Below, in pieces: positions 18,584 through 24,722 of a stretch of DNA of 26,389 bases. The translations under genes and the position numbers were made by a program. The stretch spans positions 1-26,389 of the forward strand of contig JAERRQ010000265.1 in assembly GCA_016735355.1 (NCBI GenBank), written 5' to 3'. The notes beneath the pieces are model-generated. The model was not told the origin of the DNA and did not search any database. It saw nothing but the letters and a program-made list of their open reading frames with translations. This DNA comes from Desulfobacterales bacterium. Lineage in GTDB: Bacteria; Desulfobacterota; Desulfobacteria; Desulfobacterales; BuS5. Numbering within the stretch: position 1 is the stretch's first letter; every line of letters starts with the position of its first letter.

Positions 18584-18601
18584 GTAACCGTGCACGGTTA
18601 C
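18584..18601. promoter_or_regulatory. Perfect 18-bp palindrome at the DUF374 gene start
   Basis: GTAACCGTGCACGGTTAC equals its own reverse complement. It begins one base after the lpxB stop codon and contains the GTG start of the next gene (18590). It is closely related to the end of the heptamer array at 17378-17392. In mRNA it could fold over the start codon of the acyltransferase gene; as DNA it could be a dispersed repeat or a protein site. Confidence 0.6.
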
Positions 18602-19285
18602 AAAATGAGAAATACCATTAAAAACTATATATCAGAAATAAAATGGAGGCTGACCGGTATTCTGGGCAGATTGATTATTGATCTGCTTTGTGCAACTACA
18701 ACAATTAAGTCGGAGGGTTTAAAAAAAGTTGCACCAATTCTGGGTTCCGGTAAATTGATTTTTGCTTTCTGGCATTCAAGGATTCTTCTCATAAGTTATA
18801 TCTTGAAAGGATGGAATGGAGCAATCCTTGTCAGCAGATCGAAAGACGGTGAAATTATAGCAAGAATACTGCAAAACCAGGGGCATGAAACTATTCGCGG
18901 TTCTACTTCCAAGGGAGGCTTGCGAGCCCTTGCAAAACAGATTAAAATCCTGAAAGAGCATGCAAGACCGGGAGGGGTTATACCGGACGGCCCCAGAGGA
19001 CCACGGCAAAAGGTTCAGCCTGGTGTCGTTATGCTTGCCAAAAAGACAGGATATCCTATTATCCCAATTAGTTATAGCGCAAAAAAAATCAAGATTTTCT
19101 CCAGTTGGGACAGGTTTATAGTGCCGTACCCGTTTACCAAATGCACAATAATCTTCGGGGATCCTATCTATATCCCCGAAGATATAAACAAAAACAGCTA
19201 TGAATTATTTGGCAATAAACTTGAAAAAGAACTCTGTCGTATCACAGATAAAGTCGACGGGTCATTTAACCATGTAATAACATGA
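18590..19285 (+). CDS. DUF374 lysophospholipid acyltransferase (LPLAT) family protein
   Basis: This 231-residue protein is of the DUF374 branch of LPLAT acyltransferases, found with lipid A genes in many Gram-negatives. Visible are FAFWHSRIL (58-66, with the likely catalytic His62), SRSKDGEIIARIL (82-94), RGSTSKGG (103-110) and PDGPRGPRQKVQPGV (132-146), the most typical block of the family. The N-terminus has a membrane-associated hydrophobic stretch near 23-36. The start is GTG at 18590, backed by GAGG (18581-18584) five bases upstream. An ATG at 18605 would shorten it by five residues and would lie beyond the palindrome. Its position between lpxB and msbA suggests lipid A or lipid acylation; the exact reaction is not known. 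Confidence 0.88.
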   Translation: MHGYKMRNTIKNYISEIKWRLTGILGRLIIDLLCATTTIKSEGLKKVAPILGSGKLIFAFWHSRILLISYILKGWNGAILVSRSKDGEIIARILQNQGHETIRGSTSKGGLRALAKQIKILKEHARPGGVIPDGPRGPRQKVQPGVVMLAKKTGYPIIPISYSAKKIKIFSSWDRFIVPYPFTKCTIIFGDPIYIPEDINKNSYELFGNKLEKELCRITDKVDGSFNHVIT

Positions 19286-19290
19286 TCCGG

Positions 19291-19323
19291 TTTCAAAATG
19301 TTCAATAAGGGGACGTTTTGAAA
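19291..19323. repeat. Inverted repeat between the acyltransferase gene and msbA
   Basis: TTTCAAAATGT (19291-19301) pairs with ACGTTTTGAAA (19313-19323) over 11 bp with one U-G wobble, leaving an 11-nt loop (TCAATAAGGGG). There is no T-run, so it is not a standard terminator. It lies in the 62-bp gap 24 bp upstream of the msbA ATG. Confidence 0.45.
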
Positions 19324-19347
19324 TTGGCTCACATGAAATAATTTTTA

Positions 19348-21105
19348 ATGAAGCAAATAAACAAAACCATAATAAAAGCCCGTAACAAACATCTGTATAA
19401 ACTCGTTAAAGGGAGCTGGGTAAAGCTGCTTATCGCCATGATATGCATGCTGATCCAGGCAGGGGCCACTTCTTCGATACCATTTTTAATAAAACCGGTG
19501 GTTGACGATATCTTTATAAACAAAGACACCGCAATGCTCAAGCTGATCCCCCTGGCTGTTATCCTGGTTTACTTTATTTTAGGGTCTGCCATGTACGGCC
19601 AGCAATACTTTATGAATTATGTAGGGCAGGATATAATCAGGCGCCTGAGGAATTCTATTTACAGCAAAATTTCCGAACTGCCAATCTCCTTTTTTTATAA
19701 AGAAACAACCGGAGTGCTGATGTCACGCATAACAAATGATGTCAATGTCATCAGGGCTATGGTTTCGACTGCTGTTACAGGTGCATTGAGAGATGTCTTT
19801 ACCATTATAGGATTGACAGCTGTTATTTTTTACAGGGACTGGCAAATGGCTACATTTGCAATCATAATAATTCCCGTAGCCTTTTTTCCGATTGTTAAAA
19901 TAGGAAAAATGGTGCGGAAAATAAGCACAGGTACGCAGGAGGCCGTTGGCGCACTTAATTCTTTTTTGCACGAGACATTCACGGGAAATATTATAGTAAA
20001 AGCATTTGGCATGGAAGACTATGAAAACAGGCGTTTTAGGAAGATGACAAAAGGTCTGTTTAAACTTGAGCTAAAATCCGTCAAAGCTAAAGAGCTGGCA
20101 TCCCCGGTCATGGAATTTTTAGGAGGCCTGGGCGTTGCCTGCGTTATCTGGTATGGCGGTTCACAAGTTATTGCAGGGGATTCGACGCCCGGAACCTTTT
20201 TTTCATTTATGGCTGCTGTGCTTATGCTGTACGGGCCGGTAAAAAAATTAAGTAAACTCAACAATGTTTTGCAGGCTGGTCTTGCCGGAGCAGACCGGGT
20301 TTTTGAAATCATTGAAAAAAAGACGGATATTAAAGAGATCGAAAATCCTGTCATCATCAAGCCGGGATCGCATGATGTCTCATTCAAAAATGTTTCTTTT
20401 AAATATGGCGATGTAACGGCTTTGAGAAATATCGATCTCACTGCCCGTGCAGGAGAAGTCATCGCCCTTGTGGGTATGAGCGGAGGAGGCAAAACATCTC
20501 TGGTAAACCTTATACCAAGATTTTACGACGTATGGAAAGGGGCATTGCTTGTTGACGGAACCGATGTCAGAAACGTATCGATTGCTTCTCTCCGTAAACA
20601 GATCGCCATAGTAACCCAGTCCCCGATTCTTTTTAACGATACTATTAAAAACAATATTGCTTACGGCAATCATGATGCTTCGGGAGAAGATATAGAAAAA
20701 GCGGCCAGAGCAGCTTATGCATACGATTTTATACAGCATCTGCCAAAAGAATTTGATACCTCCATCGGTGAATTGGGAAGCCGTCTTTCAGGGGGAGAAA
20801 GACAAAGAATATGTATTGCCCGCGCCTTGCTAAAAGATGCGCCCATCCTTATCCTGGACGAGGCCACATCTTCCCTTGACACCGAATCCGAAATGCTTGT
20901 CCAAAAAGCTTTGGAAAATCTTATGAAAGGCCGCACAACCTTTGTTATTGCCCACAGACTCTCCACGATCAGTTATGCGGACAGGATAGTTGTAATTGTA
21001 GACGGCCGGATCGTGGAGGAAGGCACACATGAAAATCTGATTGCAAAACAGGGGGAATACTACAAGCTATATTATATGCAGTTTAATAATGGCTCTAACC
21101 CTTGA
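19348..21105 (+). CDS. msbA: Lipid A export ABC transporter, MsbA type (fused permease/ATPase)
   Basis: This half-transporter flips core-lipid A or related lipids across the inner membrane as a homodimer. The 585-residue length is typical (E. coli MsbA 582). The N-terminal six-span ABC exporter domain covers about residues 20-315. The ATPase domain shows Walker A GMSGGGKT (376-383), Q-loop Gln424, signature LSGGE (480-484), Walker B ILILDE (500-505) and switch His536. Placement after lpxB and the DUF374 gene supports lipid A export over a generic multidrug role. The ribosome site is weak and an inverted repeat precedes the gene. Its stop overlaps the next gene's TTG start (TTGA). The waaA and lpxK genes often found nearby in related genomes are not in the window. 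Confidence 0.9.
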   Translation: MKQINKTIIKARNKHLYKLVKGSWVKLLIAMICMLIQAGATSSIPFLIKPVVDDIFINKDTAMLKLIPLAVILVYFILGSAMYGQQYFMNYVGQDIIRRLRNSIYSKISELPISFFYKETTGVLMSRITNDVNVIRAMVSTAVTGALRDVFTIIGLTAVIFYRDWQMATFAIIIIPVAFFPIVKIGKMVRKISTGTQEAVGALNSFLHETFTGNIIVKAFGMEDYENRRFRKMTKGLFKLELKSVKAKELASPVMEFLGGLGVACVIWYGGSQVIAGDSTPGTFFSFMAAVLMLYGPVKKLSKLNNVLQAGLAGADRVFEIIEKKTDIKEIENPVIIKPGSHDVSFKNVSFKYGDVTALRNIDLTARAGEVIALVGMSGGGKTSLVNLIPRFYDVWKGALLVDGTDVRNVSIASLRKQIAIVTQSPILFNDTIKNNIAYGNHDASGEDIEKAARAAYAYDFIQHLPKEFDTSIGELGSRLSGGERQRICIARALLKDAPILILDEATSSLDTESEMLVQKALENLMKGRTTFVIAHRLSTISYADRIVVIVDGRIVEEGTHENLIAKQGEYYKLYYMQFNNGSNP

Positions 21106-22667
21106 AAACCAATCCTATACTTTTAGAGGTTTTTAAGAATCGATTTGCATCCATAGCCGAAGAGATGGGTGTTACTTTGAATAGGACGTCATTTTCTCCT
21201 AACATCAAAGAAAGGAGAGATTTTTCATGCGCTGTTTTTGACGCCCAGGGCCATCTGGTTGCCCAGGCAGCCCATATTCCGGTTCATCTAGGATCAATGC
21301 CCATGTCCGTTCAAGCGGCTCTGGAGCATTTTGTCCCTGTTAAAGATGAGATGATAATGTTGAATGATCCCTTTCATGGGGGGACTCATTTGCCTGATAT
21401 AACTATGATTGCCCCGGTATTTTTTGAGGATGAGCCTCTTTTTTTTGTGGCCAACAGGGTTCACCATGCTGACGTGGGCGGTATGACTCCCGGTTCCATG
21501 CCTATCTCTTCATCAATTTTTCAAGAAGGAATAATAATTCCTCCTGTCAGAATAATAAAACAGGGTAAAATCGATCAAGAGATAATGCGGCTGATCCTTA
21601 ATAACGTCAGGACTCCGGAAGAAAGAGAGGGTGATTTTAGCGCTCAGATCATGGCTAATATTACCGGTTCCAAAAGAATTATCGAACTGATGGATAAGTA
21701 CGATCCGGTGATCGCAGCTTTTTATGCCAATGCTTTAATCGATTATTCCGAAAAAATTACCAGAAAAACCATTCAAGAGATTCCGGATGGCATTTATACC
21801 TTCGAAGACAGGATGGATGATGATGCTTTTGGCGGGCAGGATATAAAAATTCATGCAAGCATTGAAATTAAAGCTGATGAGGCCGTAATCGATTTTACAA
21901 AATCCGATCCCCAGTCCGATGGAAATATTAATGCGGTTTATGCCATAACCCTTTCGGCAGTTTTATATCTGTTCAGAGCTATTATCAAAGAAGATATTCC
22001 TGCCAACGCGGGCTGTTTCAAACCTGTCCGGATCATAACCCGCCAGGGATCAATTGTCGATGCGAATTTTCCTGCAGCAGTTGCCGGTGGCAATGTCGAA
22101 ACCTCCCAGAGAATTGTAGATGCACTTTTCGGAGCAATGGCCAAGTCTTTGCCGGGTATCATTCCGGCTGCATCCCAGGGCACCATGAACAATCTGATAA
22201 TCGGCGGTATCGACAAAAAAAACAACAGGCCCTTTACATATTATGAAACCATTGGCGGCGGCATGGGCGCCGGTAAAAATTATTGCGGTGAATCTGCTGT
22301 CCATTCCCATATGACCAATACGCTGAATACCCCTGTTGAGGCACTTGAATATAGTTACCCTCTTCTTGTAACTGAGTATTCCATTAGAAAAAATTCCGGA
22401 GGAAGAGGACTTTTTAACGGCGGAGACGGAATAATAAGGGAAATTAAGTTGCTTTCTGATGCTGAAGTGACCGTTATATCTGAAAGAAGAATAAGGCCTC
22501 CTTATGGTTTAAGTGGCGGAGGTTCTGGAAAAAAAGGAAAAAATATTATTATTAAAGACGGTCAATCTGAAAACCGGCCAGGTAAATTTTATGAAAAATT
22601 GAAGGAGAATGATATAATCAGGATCGAAACGCCGGGAGGGGGAGGATATGGAAAGTGTACTGGTTGA
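21102..22667 (+). CDS. hyuB: Hydantoinase B/oxoprolinase family protein (HyuB-like)
   Basis: HyuB-type subunits act with an ATP-binding HyuA subunit in ATP-dependent amide hydrolysis (N-methylhydantoinase, 5-oxoprolinase) or carboxylation (acetone and acetophenone carboxylases). The N-terminus NPILLEVFKNRFASIAEEMG and the block SPNIKERRDFSCAVFDAQG (residues 28-46) are classic for the family. HIPVHLGSMPMSVQ and NDPFHGGTHLPDI follow, and the C-terminus has the glycine-rich GGRGLFNGGDG and TPGGGGYGK. The 521-residue length is typical. The start is TTG at 21102, overlapping the msbA stop by four bases, and agrees with the family N-terminus. No HyuA-like gene is adjacent: msbA lies upstream and cca downstream. 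The substrate is unknown. Confidence 0.92.
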   Translation: MKTNPILLEVFKNRFASIAEEMGVTLNRTSFSPNIKERRDFSCAVFDAQGHLVAQAAHIPVHLGSMPMSVQAALEHFVPVKDEMIMLNDPFHGGTHLPDITMIAPVFFEDEPLFFVANRVHHADVGGMTPGSMPISSSIFQEGIIIPPVRIIKQGKIDQEIMRLILNNVRTPEEREGDFSAQIMANITGSKRIIELMDKYDPVIAAFYANALIDYSEKITRKTIQEIPDGIYTFEDRMDDDAFGGQDIKIHASIEIKADEAVIDFTKSDPQSDGNINAVYAITLSAVLYLFRAIIKEDIPANAGCFKPVRIITRQGSIVDANFPAAVAGGNVETSQRIVDALFGAMAKSLPGIIPAASQGTMNNLIIGGIDKKNNRPFTYYETIGGGMGAGKNYCGESAVHSHMTNTLNTPVEALEYSYPLLVTEYSIRKNSGGRGLFNGGDGIIREIKLLSDAEVTVISERRIRPPYGLSGGGSGKKGKNIIIKDGQSENRPGKFYEKLKENDIIRIETPGGGGYGKCTG

Positions 22668-22701
22668 ATTGTAAGAAATTCAGTTTAGGGCGCTCCTTAA
22701 G

Positions 22702-24135
22702 ATGATCAGCAAGATGATCAGCAAAATGATCAGGCTAAATCGGAATATTTTCCCCTCTGTGGATGGAATATATGTTGTCGGAGGATACATAAGGGATGAA
22801 CTTTTAGGGCGCAAGCCTGCCGATTACGACATTGCCTGTGCGGTGGATACGGAAAAAACAGCTCGGCAGATAGCTGCAAATACCAATGGTACTCTTGTTA
22901 AAATTGGAAAGCCGGGGCAGTTTATATTCAGAGTGGTGTCAGGTAAAAACATATTTGATGTTGCGTGTCTTAACGGCCAAACCATTGAAGAAGACCTGAA
23001 ACAGCGTGATTTCACCATCAATGCCATGGCATATTCCATATCAGGCGGCAACATTATAGATTGTACCGGCGGGCTTAAAGATCTTGAGAAAAAAAATATA
23101 CGGATGGTATCAAAAGAAGCTTTTAATAAAGATCCCTTACGGCTTCTACGGGCATTCAGAATAGGAGCGGCCTTTAATTTTAAAATAGAGCCGGCAACCT
23201 TAAAGGCAATCGAGAATAATGCATACCTTATAGTAAATTCCGCAGGAGAACGGATTCGGGTTGAATTGCTCAAATTAATGGATGTTTTGAGATCATATCG
23301 TTATATTTCAGAAATGGCTGATACCGGACTTTTGCTTGTAATTTTTCCCGAGCTTGGCCGGTTACGCGGATGTGAACAGAACAGATACCATATTTATGAT
23401 GTTTTTGAACATACGATGAATTCGTTTTATCATCTCGAAATGCTCATAAATGCTGCAGATAGCCTGAATATTACAAGACCTGCATATCATGCCCTGTTTG
23501 CTGATAAAAAAAAAATTGCTCTATTAAAACTGGCTATTCTGCTGCATGATACAGGAAAACCTTTATCCCGGACAATAGACAAGAAGGGAGATTATCATTT
23601 TTACGGTCATGCCGCTGCCGGCGCCGATATGTCAAAAAAAATCTGCGACAGATTGAGGATGTCGTCCAGCGAAAAATGTTTTATAGATTTTATTATCCGT
23701 AATCATTTAAGGCCACTCTTTTTATTCACCTTGCATCTGGAAGCGAAACTTACGCGCAAAGCAGTAATACGGTTTTTTAGAAAATGCCGCGATTATTCAC
23801 CTTATCTTTTGTTACATTCGATTGCCGACTCCCAGGCAAAAGGAGACAAAAGTGACGATGCCTTTAAAAATTTTATTATAGATTTGATGGATGATTATTT
23901 TGCCGGGTTTAAAATTTTAAAAAGAAAACCGCCCCTTATAACAGGCCATGACCTTATTAACGAGTACGGAATAGAGCCGTCTCCTTTATTCCGCAAAATT
24001 TTGGATTATGTGGAAGAGGCAAGATTATCAGGCGAAATATCCGACAAAGCCTCCGCCTTAAGGCTTGCGGAGGAGTTTATCTTGTCCTCGGATCGGGTAA
24101 GGGCAGCCACTGGGCAGATATCGACGCAAGCGTAG
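22702..24135 (+). CDS. cca: CCA tRNA nucleotidyltransferase / poly(A) polymerase-type with HD domain
   Basis: This class II nucleotidyltransferase adds or repairs CCA at tRNA 3' ends, or adds A residues. Visible are GGYIRD (27-32), the catalytic DYD with Asp41 and Asp43, the RDFTINAMA block (102-110) and DPLRLLRAFR (144-153), the arginine-rich nucleotide-recognition region. The C-terminal HD domain includes His236, HD at 282-283 and His303. The family length fits (477). The start region is a 12-bp tandem repeat giving ATGs at 22702, 22714 and 22726 (MISKMISKMIRL), so the true start is uncertain; there is only a weak ribosome site. Its last 130 bp overlap the 3' end of the Fe-S protein on the other strand. 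I cannot separate CCA-adding from A-adding activity by eye. Confidence 0.93.
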   Translation: MISKMISKMIRLNRNIFPSVDGIYVVGGYIRDELLGRKPADYDIACAVDTEKTARQIAANTNGTLVKIGKPGQFIFRVVSGKNIFDVACLNGQTIEEDLKQRDFTINAMAYSISGGNIIDCTGGLKDLEKKNIRMVSKEAFNKDPLRLLRAFRIGAAFNFKIEPATLKAIENNAYLIVNSAGERIRVELLKLMDVLRSYRYISEMADTGLLLVIFPELGRLRGCEQNRYHIYDVFEHTMNSFYHLEMLINAADSLNITRPAYHALFADKKKIALLKLAILLHDTGKPLSRTIDKKGDYHFYGHAAAGADMSKKICDRLRMSSSEKCFIDFIIRNHLRPLFLFTLHLEAKLTRKAVIRFFRKCRDYSPYLLLHSIADSQAKGDKSDDAFKNFIIDLMDDYFAGFKILKRKPPLITGHDLINEYGIEPSPLFRKILDYVEEARLSGEISDKASALRLAEEFILSSDRVRAATGQISTQA

Positions 24136-24722
24136 CATGTACCGCAGGGCAGCTCGCTTGAATTTTGTTCTACGTAAAAATTAATAGTGGTGTTGAACCC
24201 GCGCCCGGCAAAGGAAAACAACGATTGCCCGTGCTTTGTTCGGCAGACATGGATGCATTTTCCGCACAGGACGCAGCGATTGGGATAATAAGTCAGGTAG
24301 GGGTGGCTGTCGTCAACAGTCACTTCTTTAAGGTAGTTTTCAAGACCTTTGGGTTTTAAGCCGATTTTTAAAAAGCGTGCCAGGCGTTGCAGTTCGCATT
24401 TTTTATTGGCCGGACAGTTTTTGCAGTCTATATGGTGAACCGAAAGGAGCAAGCGGAGCCCGGTCCGCTGAAGCCGCCGTACGGCAGGAGTGTCGGTGCG
24501 GATAAGCATGCCGTCTGATACCCTGAGCGTACATGCTGTAACCGGTTTCTCCATCCCCTCAACCTCCACAAAACAGAGCCTGCATGATGCCGGCGGATGA
24601 GACATTCCCTCCATAAAGCAGAGGTGCGGGATGTAAATATCGTTTTCAAGACAGGCCTGGAGTACTGAACGATTTTTTTGCACTTCCAGCTTTTTATCAT
24701 CTACCAAAATTTTAACAGTCAT
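24006..24722 (-). CDS. NuoG N-terminal/HoxU-like iron-sulfur protein
   Basis: This 238-residue electron-transfer subunit matches the N-terminal part of NuoG, HoxU or HndD. A plant-type [2Fe-2S] domain has Cys35, 47, 50 and 64. The NuoG His/Cys cluster has His96, Cys100, 103 and 109. A two-[4Fe-4S] ferredoxin domain has Cys150/153/156/160 and Cys193/196/199/203. It would pass electrons from the NuoF-type flavoprotein to a catalytic partner such as a hydrogenase or formate dehydrogenase, presumably encoded off-window. The ATG overlaps the stop codon of the NuoF-like gene by four bases, so the two are one operon. The last 30 or so residues after CPVAAL are polar, look unconserved and are encoded antisense to cca. 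Confidence 0.92.
   Translation of the reverse strand: MTVKILVDDKKLEVQKNRSVLQACLENDIYIPHLCFMEGMSHPPASCRLCFVEVEGMEKPVTACTLRVSDGMLIRTDTPAVRRLQRTGLRLLLSVHHIDCKNCPANKKCELQRLARFLKIGLKPKGLENYLKEVTVDDSHPYLTYYPNRCVLCGKCIHVCRTKHGQSLFSFAGRGFNTTINFYVEQNSSELPCGTCYACVDICPVAALTRSEDKINSSASLKAEALSDISPDNLASST
24050..24073 (-). other. Hairpin inside the cca/Fe-S protein overlap
   Basis: CCTCCGC (24050-24056) and GCGGAGG (24067-24073) form a GC-rich 7-bp stem with a 10-nt loop that is itself nearly palindromic (CTTAAGGCTT). It lies inside both coding sequences, about 45 bp before the minus-strand stop and about 60 bp before the cca stop. No clean T-run follows on either strand, so terminator function is doubtful. 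Confidence 0.35.
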
